From positions 1 through 64,000 of the forward strand of contig JANQRI010000004.1 in NCBI GenBank assembly GCA_028284675.1: a stretch of DNA of 64,000 nucleotides, given 5' to 3'. The stretch comes from Gammaproteobacteria bacterium (GTDB lineage Bacteria > Pseudomonadota > Gammaproteobacteria > HTCC5015). The position numbers were made by a program, and so were the translations under genes. Shown here one piece after another: positions 46,494 to 54,822 of this stretch (positions within the stretch are counted from its first letter, which is position 1; each line of letters starts with the position of its first letter). Below the pieces are notes generated by a model. It was not told where the DNA came from and ran no database searches. It worked only from the letters and a program-made list of their open reading frames with translations.

Positions 46494-47432
46494 TTGAACT
46501 CATCAGCCGATCCGAGCAAAATGTCATCCAGCACAAAAAGTCATACCGGCCCCCGTTACTGGTCCACATGGCTATTGATCGGCATGATGCGTATTTCAGC
46601 ATGGCTGCCTTACCCGATACTGCTGATATTGGGCACAATACTGGGCAAACTAATGTACTGGCTGCTTGGTGAAAGACGCAAAATTGCCAAAATCAATCTG
46701 AATCTGTGTTTTCCTGAGCTGCCAGAAAAACAACAAAAGAAACTGCAAAAAGCCTGTTTTCAAAATATCGGTATCGCAGTATTCGAAACCGCCGCAGCCT
46801 GGTGGGGATCGGACAAAAAATTACATGCATTATGCCGGATTCAGGGCCTGCACCATATCACCGAAGCGCAGAAGCAGAACAAAAGCATACTCTTATTGAG
46901 CGGCCATATGAGTTGTACCGAGATCGGTGCGCGATTGCTGGCCATGCATATTCCGTTTCAGGCCATGTACAAACCGGCAAAAAACAAACTGTTCGAATCG
47001 TTCATGCTGAAACAACGTAGCCGCTATTATCATGAAATGGTGCCCCGCAAAAAATCCCGCAGACTGTTATATAATTTAAAACATAAAATTATTACCTGGT
47101 ATGCACCGGACCAAAACTTCGGTCACAATGAAACCGTGTTCGCACCATTCTTCGGTATCCCGGCAACCACCCTGACCGCGACCGCACGCATCGCCGGCAT
47201 GATGGACACTGCGGTTATTCCGTTTTTTCCATACCGGCTGCCCGGCACCCAGGGTTATCAGCTGATCATAGGCAAACCCTTAAACAACTTTCCGACAGGC
47301 GATAACGAGCAGGATGCGGCCACAGTAAACAAAGTCATTGAAGACGCGGTACGACTCGCACCGGATCAATACCTCTGGGTGCATAAACGTTTTCGGATAC
47401 AACCTCCCGGGCAAAAACAACATTACCGATGA
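46494..47432 (+). CDS. Lipid A late acyltransferase (LpxL/HtrB family)
   Basis: 312 residues. The start is probably TTG 46494, because GAGAG lies 7 bases upstream; an ATG at 46518 lacks such a signal. One membrane segment lies near residues 30-55. The catalytic HxxxxE motif is in LLSGHMSCTEIG, followed by MYKPAKNKLFE and YAPDQNFG, all standard for LpxL-type enzymes. It transfers a secondary acyl chain to Kdo-lipid A at the inner membrane. Its stop overlaps the waaA start (ATGA), so the two are translationally coupled. Confidence 0.9.
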   Translation: MNSSADPSKMSSSTKSHTGPRYWSTWLLIGMMRISAWLPYPILLILGTILGKLMYWLLGERRKIAKINLNLCFPELPEKQQKKLQKACFQNIGIAVFETAAAWWGSDKKLHALCRIQGLHHITEAQKQNKSILLLSGHMSCTEIGARLLAMHIPFQAMYKPAKNKLFESFMLKQRSRYYHEMVPRKKSRRLLYNLKHKIITWYAPDQNFGHNETVFAPFFGIPATTLTATARIAGMMDTAVIPFFPYRLPGTQGYQLIIGKPLNNFPTGDNEQDAATVNKVIEDAVRLAPDQYLWVHKRFRIQPPGQKQHYR

Positions 47433-48688
47433 ACTCTCACCATCGCACGCCGCTGTACTATCAATGCCTGCTGTGGTTATGCACGCCATTTATCCTGTTT
47501 TTATTGTTCCGTGAAGCACAGCGACGCGGCGGGACAAAGCGATTTTTGAAACAACGCCTGGGATTCGGCTACCCAAACAACCTCAACCGGCCACTGTGGC
47601 TGCACGCCGCATCGGTCGGCGAGCTGAATGCGGCACTGCCGCTATTAGAGCGACTTCAAAAAGAATACCCGGACTGCAGCTTAATTATCACCACCAATAC
47701 GCCAACCGCCGCCGGCATAGTCGCAAAAAAATTTGCCGGTACAGTGACACATTGCTATTTACCGCTGGACTATAAATTCGCGGTCAACCGGTTTTTGCAA
47801 AAGACAAATCCCGGCTGCGCATTAATTATGGAAACTGAACTCTGGCCGGCACTGTTTTCCGCTTGCAGGCAACGCAACATTCCACTGACCATTTTGAACG
47901 GACGCCTGTCCAATAAAAGCCTTAAAGCGCCGTTACCTGCACGCAGCTTGATGCGCTTATGCCTGAAAAACACCCGGCAAATTCTGGCACGCAGCGAAGC
48001 GGATGCGAAGAGTTTTATGGCGCTCGGTGCAAATCCTGAAGATGTTTTAACGATCGGCAACATTAAATTTGCAGACACCGGCCAGGCCGCAACAGACCCC
48101 GGCATTACCCCGCCGGACAAACCTTATATCCTGGCAGCCTCAACCCATCATGACGAAGAACAGCGCCTGGCCGACTGCCGGGCCCGCTCCAAAGTACTGC
48201 AACAGTATCTGCTGGTGATCGCACCCCGGCACCCCGAAAGGCGGAACGCCCTGGTCAATGAACTGAAGCCCCTGCGAATCGCGCTACGCAGCCGCAACCA
48301 ACCAGTCAATGCCGACACGGATATATACCTCCTGGATACCACCGGAGAGCTTCCGGCATTTATGTGCGATGCCGAACTGGTCTTCGTCGGCGGCTCTCTA
48401 ATCCCCCACGGCGGCCAGAATGTCCTGGAACCGGCCCGACTCGGCAAAGCGATCCTGACCGGGCCCCATACCGATAATTTCGCCGCCGAAATCAGCGAAC
48501 TTATAAGTCATGATGCACTGATCCAGCTGGAAAAGCCCGAACAACTCCAGGACTCCCTCGAAGAACTGCTCAAAAACAAAGAAAAACGGCAAAATTTGGG
48601 CAGAAATGCCCGTGAATTGATGCGCAAAAACGCTGATATCATCGATAAATACCTGGCCGCTTTGCAGCAATACAGACTCATTCAATAA
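47429..48688 (+). CDS. waaA: 3-deoxy-D-manno-octulosonic acid (Kdo) transferase
   Basis: 419 residues. A short N-terminal membrane anchor is followed by the GT30 glycosyltransferase fold: LWLHAASVGELNAALPLLERL, METELWPALF, LNGRLSNKSL, and the C-terminal VFVGGSLIPHGGQNVLEPA with the sugar-nucleotide site. Length and motifs match KdtA/WaaA. It adds Kdo from CMP-Kdo to lipid A precursor. Overlap with the acyltransferase gene fits their consecutive roles. Confidence 0.95.
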   Translation: MNSHHRTPLYYQCLLWLCTPFILFLLFREAQRRGGTKRFLKQRLGFGYPNNLNRPLWLHAASVGELNAALPLLERLQKEYPDCSLIITTNTPTAAGIVAKKFAGTVTHCYLPLDYKFAVNRFLQKTNPGCALIMETELWPALFSACRQRNIPLTILNGRLSNKSLKAPLPARSLMRLCLKNTRQILARSEADAKSFMALGANPEDVLTIGNIKFADTGQAATDPGITPPDKPYILAASTHHDEEQRLADCRARSKVLQQYLLVIAPRHPERRNALVNELKPLRIALRSRNQPVNADTDIYLLDTTGELPAFMCDAELVFVGGSLIPHGGQNVLEPARLGKAILTGPHTDNFAAEISELISHDALIQLEKPEQLQDSLEELLKNKEKRQNLGRNARELMRKNADIIDKYLAALQQYRLIQ

Positions 48689-48811
48689 CCTGCCCATCTA
48701 CACCTTTGGTAATAGATGAAGTTCCAGCGCCTTCTATAACGTGAGTGGTATATTTTACCGACTTTTTAGCGGTTATGATTACACCGCATCTAGAAATAGG
48801 CGGGTAAAAAA

Positions 48812-49780
48812 ATGTCAACCGAATCTGTTCAAGTTAATTTCAGTCCTACACTGGCCCTGCTGCCAGGCTCAGCTCCCACTGATATTGATTTTCATGGTAG
48901 CGAATTTCAGGCCAGGCTGAATACAGAGTCAGGTAACGGTCAGCCATTCCAAACCCTTGAAGCTGATGCACCCAAGATACAGGGCACAACCGTGGCCAGT
49001 ATCCGCGAAATGGATTTTCGGTCTTCGGATTTCCGGTCTCTGATCGGCGGTAAGTTTGCCATACAAGGTCAGAGCATCGATTCTCTTGAGCCGGGCTTAT
49101 CCAATAAAATTCAGAAATCACTGGACGTTAAACTCAGTAAACAACAGGCGAGAATCCTCTCATTTGATACACTGAGCTTTCAAGGTTCCCGATTACAAGG
49201 GCTTGCCGGCGCAGTCTATCCACAGCTGGTGGATATTCCTGGAAATCATCAGGCCACGACCTTACTGTTTGCGGCGATAGACCCCGATACAATTAATCTG
49301 CTGGCAGATGACCTGGGTGTGAACCGCCGGGAACACACCAAAGCGGTTGCGGTAAATGAAGTATCCGCAAAACTAATTCTTGCATTAAACCAAAACATTA
49401 CCCGTCAGGATCTGGAACTGCTGAACGAATACGTGACACTGTACACCTCAAAAGACTTTTGGCTGGCTTCTTTATCGAAAGCGCTGGTTAAAAATATCGG
49501 TACCGGCAGCGAGTATGACAAAATCGCCGCTTCAGTACAGAAAAGTCTTAAACAAACCGCAACACAGTTTGGCATTGGTCAATATGCTTATTTGAATAAC
49601 TTTCTGCCAGACATGACCAATACCTACATATACCCGGGCAATACGCGACTGGGTCAAATTAAAGGCGTGCTGAATAAATATAACATTAACGCAGATAGCT
49701 TCATCTCAAACCTTAAAAGCAATATGCTGAAAAATATGGAAGTGGATACCCGGTCCATGAGAGCTGCATTACAAGAATAA
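48812..49780 (+). CDS. Unknown protein, 322 residues
   Basis: A complete open frame with good codon use. There is no signal peptide, no membrane segment and no motif I recognise. The N-terminal third is rich in Ser, Gln and Asp with repeated phrases such as MDFRSSDFRS and DFHGSEFQ; the C-terminal half is helical and Lys/Asn-rich. It stands alone, 124 bp after waaA and just before an inverted-repeat element. The style (hydrophilic, repetitive N-terminus, no family) could fit a secreted effector or a lineage-specific protein, but there is no direct evidence. Confidence 0.65.
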   Translation: MSTESVQVNFSPTLALLPGSAPTDIDFHGSEFQARLNTESGNGQPFQTLEADAPKIQGTTVASIREMDFRSSDFRSLIGGKFAIQGQSIDSLEPGLSNKIQKSLDVKLSKQQARILSFDTLSFQGSRLQGLAGAVYPQLVDIPGNHQATTLLFAAIDPDTINLLADDLGVNRREHTKAVAVNEVSAKLILALNQNITRQDLELLNEYVTLYTSKDFWLASLSKALVKNIGTGSEYDKIAASVQKSLKQTATQFGIGQYAYLNNFLPDMTNTYIYPGNTRLGQIKGVLNKYNINADSFISNLKSNMLKNMEVDTRSMRAALQE

Positions 49781-49880
49781 ACCGACAGACTCCAACAATA
49801 CCTAAAACAGGGCCTTGCCTGTCAGGCAGTGCTTATCGGTGGCCTTGCCGGTCCCAGTATACTAAACTCACAAATTTGAC

Positions 49881-50198
49881 TAGAACCTATCTCATAATAC
49901 CCCACGAGCCGCGTTACTGGCGCAAAAGTGGGTATGCAAGGCGCGTTGAGCAGGACAGTACTCATTGTACGGCCAAACAACGCAACGCTGCAGAGACGCT
50001 TTTGCGCCGTAACCCCTTTTGGGGACCGGGTGTTTTTGACACAGGACTTTGTTGCTCCTTGCTCATTAATGCCAGGGATGGCGTGTATGCAGAAAATGCA
50101 GGAGCATTTTTCTGCGTACGTTCAGTACACCACGCGCGTCGCGTCCTGTGTCAAAAATCCTTCGGTCGCGACCGTGTGGTATTATGAGATAGGTTCTA
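49881..50198. mobile_element. MITE-like element with 21-bp terminal inverted repeats
   Basis: The left end (from TAGAACCTATCTCATAATAC) and the right end are perfect inverted copies over 21 bp and nearly so over 25 bp. The outermost bases are TA on both sides, as expected for TA-target elements of the IS630/Tc1-mariner type, although no transposase is encoded. Inside, a second inverted pair, TTTTTGACACAGGAC near 50034 and its complement near 50145, forms a large hairpin. It lies between the unknown gene at 48812 and the thioesterase gene, whose start is 22 bp away. Confidence 0.8.
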
Positions 50199-50219
50199 AT
50201 CACAGCAGCATCATTAAAG

Positions 50220-50663
50220 ATGGATGATACCAAACCATTCTCGATTAACTATCAGGTCACCTGGGGTGATCTGGATGCAAACATGCACATGGCTAACAGA
50301 GCCTATCTTGATTATGCATCGCAAACACGTTTCCTGTTTATTAATGAACAGGGTTTCACACCGGCTGACTTTCAGCACGCACAAATGGGCCCGGTGATCT
50401 TTTCCGATAATATTCAATACTTAAAAGAACTGCGTTTTCTGGAAAAATTTTATGTTGAGTACTGGCTGGGCGGCAATAGCCGGGACTACTCCAAGTTTCT
50501 GCTGATCAATAAATTTTATCGTGAAGACGGCAAGCTGGCCGCGCTACTGGAAACCTCAGGTGCGTGGTTTAATCTGAGCACCCGCAAGGTAATGGCTCCG
50601 CCGGAAAAGCTGATAAGCGCAATTGATGCACTGCTGAAAACGGAAGGCTATAAAGAATTATAA
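50220..50663 (+). CDS. Acyl-CoA thioesterase, 4HBT hot-dog family
   Basis: 147 residues, single hot-dog domain. The motif QVTWGDLDANMHMANRAYLD resembles the YbgC/FcbC-type active site in which the Asp and the following Asn/His region act on the thioester. Length is normal. It stands between two inverted-repeat elements that share the same ends, 22 bp after the first and 11 bp before the second. This could mean that the gene travels with them. The substrate is unknown; a role in the PKS pathway is not indicated by position. Confidence 0.85.
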   Translation: MDDTKPFSINYQVTWGDLDANMHMANRAYLDYASQTRFLFINEQGFTPADFQHAQMGPVIFSDNIQYLKELRFLEKFYVEYWLGGNSRDYSKFLLINKFYREDGKLAALLETSGAWFNLSTRKVMAPPEKLISAIDALLKTEGYKEL

Positions 50664-50674
50664 AACCAAAAGAC

Positions 50675-50828
50675 TAGAACCTATCTCAAAATTGATCTTT
50701 TACTTCCATGCATCGTTGCGCTCCTCCTCAAATGCGGGGCGCTGCAGGCGCAAACTGCGTGTAAACTCCGCTTTTCGTCGTTGCGCGTCTAGCCTGAAAG
50801 CAAAATCTCGTGTTTGAGATAGGTTCTA
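50675..50828. mobile_element. Short MITE-like element with the same ends
   Basis: 154 bp bounded by TAGAACCTATCTCAAA and its perfect inverse, 16 bp each. The first 14 bases are the same as those of the element at 49881-50198, so the two belong to one family. There is no coding capacity. The right end supplies the TAG stop codon of the minus-strand gene at 50826-51425, so insertion touched or reset the 3' end of that gene. Confidence 0.8.
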
Positions 50829-51425
50829 TTTAATTCGCCTAAAGCTTGCATAAGAAGTCACCAGATTCTGTGCGGTGCTTTTATCCAGATCCACCGTGCC
50901 GGCCTTCCATTCCATCAGTTCCGTCTTGCCATCCGCACCGACACGAAACTTCTGCTGCTCTTGTAACTCATTGCTGTTTGCAACCGGAACGGCCACCCAG
51001 ACCAACTCGCCCCGCTGAAAACCGATGTACTCGCTGGTTGGGCTTTGTTTCAACAACCTGCCTTCAAAGCGATCAGCCGACGGATTCCAATTGATTTGCA
51101 TCTGAAAATGGTTATCCGGAATCTGTGCTTCCCAGATTCCAACCAGGCGCGCAATCAGCCCACCGGCATCGAGGCCCGGCTTTGTTTCGTCTACGGCTAC
51201 CGGTTGCTGTATATACCCCAACGGAATCAATAAACCGGCCAGAAACAGGCCGCAAAGCAATACAATCGCGACGCCTTTAACACTTAGAATACCGGTTACC
51301 GTCGCTTCGCCCTGCGCACCCAGCACCGCATCACGAAACCCTGCGCTGAGTATAAATGCGCCCACGAGCACAACCAACAACAGGCCGCAAACCCCTGATA
51401 CCAGTACAGGCAGAATATCGTTCAT
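50826..51425 (-). CDS. Membrane-anchored protein, unknown function
   Basis: 199 residues from ATG 51425 (a GTG at 51446 is also possible). There are two membrane helices at about 5-28 and 45-68, then a soluble C-terminal domain from about 75 to the end with FQMQINWNPSADRFEGRLL and KTELMEWKAGTVDLDKS. I do not recognise the family. The stop codon TAG is formed by the terminal repeat of the adjacent element, so the original C-terminus may have been slightly different. It is followed by that element and preceded by ugd in the same orientation. Confidence 0.7.
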   Translation of the reverse strand: MNDILPVLVSGVCGLLLVVLVGAFILSAGFRDAVLGAQGEATVTGILSVKGVAIVLLCGLFLAGLLIPLGYIQQPVAVDETKPGLDAGGLIARLVGIWEAQIPDNHFQMQINWNPSADRFEGRLLKQSPTSEYIGFQRGELVWVAVPVANSNELQEQQKFRVGADGKTELMEWKAGTVDLDKSTAQNLVTSYASFRRIK

Positions 51426-51511
51426 CGATTTAACCGTCCCTGACACCCATCCGGGTATTACAACAGGAGTCTACCGCTTATGCAAAACCCCGGGAATGCT
51501 AATCGGGTATT

Positions 51512-52843
51512 TTAGCCGGGATGCGGCCGCCCGACTGAATAATATTGGAAACCGTCCGCATGCATAAATTCCGGCTCGTATAAATTACGGCCGTCAACCA
51601 CAACCGGGTTTTTCAATAACTTTTTGATCTGCGCAAAATCCGGGCTGCGAAACTCATCCCATTCGGTGCAAATCACCAGCGCATCCGCACCATTCAACGC
51701 ATCATAAGCACGTTCAACCGGGTACAGGCCGTCACGTGCACCATAAATCTTGCTGAATTCCTCCATTGCAACCGGATCATAGGCTGCAACACCAGCACCG
51801 GCCTCCCACAGCGCCTCGATCAGCTCACGGCTGGGTGCTTCACGCATATCATCGGTATTCGGTTTAAATGCCAGCCCCCAAACAGCGATACGCAGCCCTT
51901 GCAGATCCCCATTGAAATGTTTATTCAGTTGTCGAAACAACCATTGTTTCTGATTTTTATTAACCGACTCCACTGCATGCAGAATTTCGGCATCCCAGCC
52001 GGCTTCGCGGGCTGTCTGCGCGAGGGCTTTTACATCCTTCGGGAAACATGAACCGCCGTAACCACACCCCGGGTATATAAAATGATAGCCGATGCGGGGG
52101 TCCGAACCGATACCAATCCGCACTTTTTCGATATCCGCATCCAGGCGTTCAGCCAGGTTGGCCAGCTCATTCATAAAACTGATCTTGGTCGCCAGCATTG
52201 CATTTGCGGCATATTTGGTCAGCTCCGCAGAGCGCACATCCATTTCCAACAAACGATCATGATTTCGGTTAAACGGCTTATAGAGCTGCTTCATCAGCCG
52301 GATAGCCTCATCACTGTCCGCACCGACAATGATGCGGTCAGGCTTATTAAAGTCTGAAATTGCAGCACCCTCTTTCAGAAATTCAGGGTTGGACACCACA
52401 TCGAACGCGACCTGTTTATCACGGGCTGCAAGCGTTTCCTGAATCTTGGCCCGCACCTGATCGGCCGTACCAACCGGTACCGTGGACTTGTCGACAACGA
52501 TCCGGTATTCCTCAATATACTGGCCGATACTCTCCGCCACTGCCAGCACATAGCTCAGATCTGCAGAACCGTCCTCCTCCGGGGGAGTTCCAACCGCAAT
52601 AAACTGAAACAGCCCGTGCTTAACCCCCTCGGCGATATCAGTCGTAAAATCCAACCGGCCACCGGCCTGATTCGCATGCACCATTTTCTCCAGACCCGGT
52701 TCATAGATCGGAATATCGCCCTGCTTAAGCCGTTTGACTTTCTGTTCATCAATATCAACACAAAGCACCGAATTGCCGGCCTGCGCCAAACATGCGCCGG
52801 TAACCAAGCCGACATAACCACTGCCAAAAATCGTTATTTTCAT
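51512..52843 (-). CDS. ugd: UDP-glucose 6-dehydrogenase
   Basis: 443 residues. It begins MKITIFGSGYVGLVTGACLA (NAD site), with VVDKSTVPVGTAD, SNPEFLKEGAAISDF and the catalytic Cys in YGGSCFPKDVKAL. Length and motifs match UDP-glucose dehydrogenases. It makes UDP-glucuronate for LPS or exopolysaccharide. It is the last gene of the minus-strand group kdkA-gmhA-gmhB-ugd, 51 bp after gmhB. Confidence 0.95.
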   Translation of the reverse strand: MKITIFGSGYVGLVTGACLAQAGNSVLCVDIDEQKVKRLKQGDIPIYEPGLEKMVHANQAGGRLDFTTDIAEGVKHGLFQFIAVGTPPEEDGSADLSYVLAVAESIGQYIEEYRIVVDKSTVPVGTADQVRAKIQETLAARDKQVAFDVVSNPEFLKEGAAISDFNKPDRIIVGADSDEAIRLMKQLYKPFNRNHDRLLEMDVRSAELTKYAANAMLATKISFMNELANLAERLDADIEKVRIGIGSDPRIGYHFIYPGCGYGGSCFPKDVKALAQTAREAGWDAEILHAVESVNKNQKQWLFRQLNKHFNGDLQGLRIAVWGLAFKPNTDDMREAPSRELIEALWEAGAGVAAYDPVAMEEFSKIYGARDGLYPVERAYDALNGADALVICTEWDEFRSPDFAQIKKLLKNPVVVDGRNLYEPEFMHADGFQYYSVGRPHPG

Positions 52844-52894
52844 ATATTTACATCACCAAATAAGATTCAAACCCGGGACAATAGCTCTATACTT

Positions 52895-53461
52895 TTATAC
52901 ACCGATTACAGTCGAGTCGAATTCCTGACGAACCAGCCCCAACAAATCCGGATATACCTTTATATGGGCCAGATCGGAAGGCAGCTCAATACCGTCACCA
53001 ATCAAATAGCACCGGCTGACACCGGCAGCACGACCCGCCTCGTAATCACTGAGCTTGTCACCCACAATAAACGAGGCCCGCAAATCTAACCGATATTCGG
53101 CCGCCGCATCAAGCAACATTTGTGGCCCGGGTTTACGGTAAGGAGAGTCCTGACGATAGCGACCCAGCCCAAACTGCGGGTGATATGGACAATAATAAAC
53201 TGCGGTAATATTCACCTGGTTTTCCGCAAATACACCCAACATCCAGTCATTCAGCGCCTGAAAATCGTCCTCAGTATAATAACCCCGGCCGATTCCGGAC
53301 TGATTGGTCGCAATAATAATCTTATAATCCAGCGACTCGAGCACTCTGCAGGCTTCGAATACCCCGTCGATAAACTCAAATTCCTCTTTTCGGAATACAT
53401 AGCCCTTATCACGATTAATCACGCCGTCACGATCCAGGAACGCCGCTTTGGCACCAGCCAC
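52895..53461 (-). CDS. gmhB: Heptose 1,7-bisphosphate phosphatase GmhB
   Basis: 188 residues, HAD superfamily. The catalytic motif is AFLDRDGVINRDKG, with ATNQSGIGRGYYTEDD and VGDKLSDYEAGRAAG as later motifs; all match GmhB. The zinc loop starts with YYCPYHPQ, but the second Cys pair (CxC before RKP) reads SPYRKP, so two of the four ligands of the E. coli enzyme are missing. It removes the 7... position phosphate group as named for the family, yielding heptose 1-phosphate for the LPS inner core. It follows gmhA by about 12 bp. Confidence 0.92.
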   Translation of the reverse strand: MAGAKAAFLDRDGVINRDKGYVFRKEEFEFIDGVFEACRVLESLDYKIIIATNQSGIGRGYYTEDDFQALNDWMLGVFAENQVNITAVYYCPYHPQFGLGRYRQDSPYRKPGPQMLLDAAAEYRLDLRASFIVGDKLSDYEAGRAAGVSRCYLIGDGIELPSDLAHIKVYPDLLGLVRQEFDSTVIGV

Positions 53462-53473
53462 GAAAAACTGTAC

Positions 53474-54100
53474 CTACCCGGCCTGTTCCGGGAACAAAGA
53501 CCGCTCGACATAGCCGCAAATAATATGACCAATCATGATATGCGACTCCTGTATACGCGGTGTATCAGCTGACGGTACTTTGAGGCTATAATCGCAAACG
53601 GAGTCCAGCATACCGCCATTGCCCAGCAACCCAACAGTCACAACCTGCATCTCCTGTGCACGGCGGGCGGCAGCGAGTATGTTTTTTGAGTTTCCCGAAG
53701 TCGATATGCCGATAAATACATCACCGTTTCGGCCCACTGCGGAGAGCTGCCGTTCAAAAACGTTTTCGTAACCGTAGTCATTGCTGATCGAGGTTAGCAT
53801 CGATGAGTCGGTCGTCAATGCAACAGCCGCCAGTCCGGGCCGATCATATTCATAACGCCCGACCAGCTCTGCGGCAAGGTGCTGGGCATCTCCGGCACTG
53901 CCGCCATTACCGGCAAATATAATCTTATGCCCATCCCGTAACGCCTCGGTGCAAACCTGCGCAACCTGCATGATAGCCTGCATCAGCTCTCCATCATCCA
54001 GGATGGCCTGCTTTACCGCGACCGACGCTTCAATATTGCGTTTAATATAATTAATCGTTGTCACTGTATCTGCCGTTACATTAAAGAACCGGTTCACCAC
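53474..54100 (-). CDS. gmhA: Phosphoheptose isomerase GmhA
   Basis: 208 residues; start is one of two adjacent GTG codons. SIS-domain signature FAGNGGSAGDAQHLAAELVG and the later GISTSGNSKNILAA are clear, as is the C-terminal helix QESHIMIGHIICGYVE. It converts sedoheptulose 7-phosphate to D-glycero-D-manno-heptose 7-phosphate, the first step to ADP-heptose. It starts 6 bp after the kdkA stop and precedes gmhB, its pathway neighbour. Confidence 0.94.
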   Translation of the reverse strand: MVNRFFNVTADTVTTINYIKRNIEASVAVKQAILDDGELMQAIMQVAQVCTEALRDGHKIIFAGNGGSAGDAQHLAAELVGRYEYDRPGLAAVALTTDSSMLTSISNDYGYENVFERQLSAVGRNGDVFIGISTSGNSKNILAAARRAQEMQVVTVGLLGNGGMLDSVCDYSLKVPSADTPRIQESHIMIGHIICGYVERSLFPEQAG

Positions 54101-54106
54101 CGGCTT

Positions 54107-54820
54107 TTATAAAGCCTGATATGCCGCCAGCAACGCGGCCCAATCTGAAGGCTGAAAATAAAAAACCGTGCTCCTGTCGCTCAACTTAATCAAAGAGCGC
54201 TGCAACCTCGCTAAATTATGTCGCCGCCAGCTGCCACGCATGCGTAAACGGCCTTTATCAAAATCAATCACATGAACCTGATCCGAACCCAGCAAAATAT
54301 TATGTGCATTCAGATCCGCATGCCAAACACCTTCCAGATGAAAACGCTTCAATGTGCTGCCGATCATAGCCCAGGTTTCAAGCGCCAAAGCCGACTGAGT
54401 CAATCTTTCTGAAAGTGCCAGACTATTAGAGATCTTGGCGGTTATAAGGTCCGCAGTATACATCATACCCTGACGGCAGACACGCGCAGCCACCGGCACA
54501 GGAACAGGCAAACCCCGGCGTGACAACCTCGCCAGCAACGCAAGCTCACGCCAGGGGCGGGTCCGCCTCAGACCACACCATAAATACCGGTCAAACAGAA
54601 ATGCAGCGGCTTTCCCACCCCGCCGGTAGTGACGCAAAACATACTCTCCGCCACCATGACGGAAAAAATGTACGGTACCCCGCCCTTGTGCGATGCCGGT
54701 TAAGCTGCCCTTTCCACTCCAATAATCCGGCTCAAACCACTCAGAGCCAATATTGGTAAGCAACGCCGCATCATATAGGATATGCTGCCCTGAATCCGTG
54801 ATTTCGCTAAACTGCGTCAA
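54107..54820 (-). CDS. kdkA: 3-deoxy-D-manno-octulosonic acid kinase
   Basis: 237 residues. Kinase-like core with YVLRHYRRGGKAAAFLFDRY near the N-terminus and the catalytic segment VWHADLNAHNILL followed by VIDFDKGRLR, standard for KdkA. The only usable start is TTG 54820, since a stop lies six codons upstream and no ATG occurs early. The plus-strand heptosyltransferase begins just 2 bp away, so the promoter must lie inside that gene. It phosphorylates Kdo in the LPS core and heads an operon with gmhA, gmhB and ugd. Confidence 0.9.
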   Translation of the reverse strand: MTQFSEITDSGQHILYDAALLTNIGSEWFEPDYWSGKGSLTGIAQGRGTVHFFRHGGGEYVLRHYRRGGKAAAFLFDRYLWCGLRRTRPWRELALLARLSRRGLPVPVPVAARVCRQGMMYTADLITAKISNSLALSERLTQSALALETWAMIGSTLKRFHLEGVWHADLNAHNILLGSDQVHVIDFDKGRLRMRGSWRRHNLARLQRSLIKLSDRSTVFYFQPSDWAALLAAYQAL

Positions 54821-54822
54821 TA

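Noticed and set aside
49876..50227. Two overlapping plus-strand frames of about 100 codons
   Set aside because: They lie inside the inverted-repeat element and read through its terminal repeats; no transposase motif.
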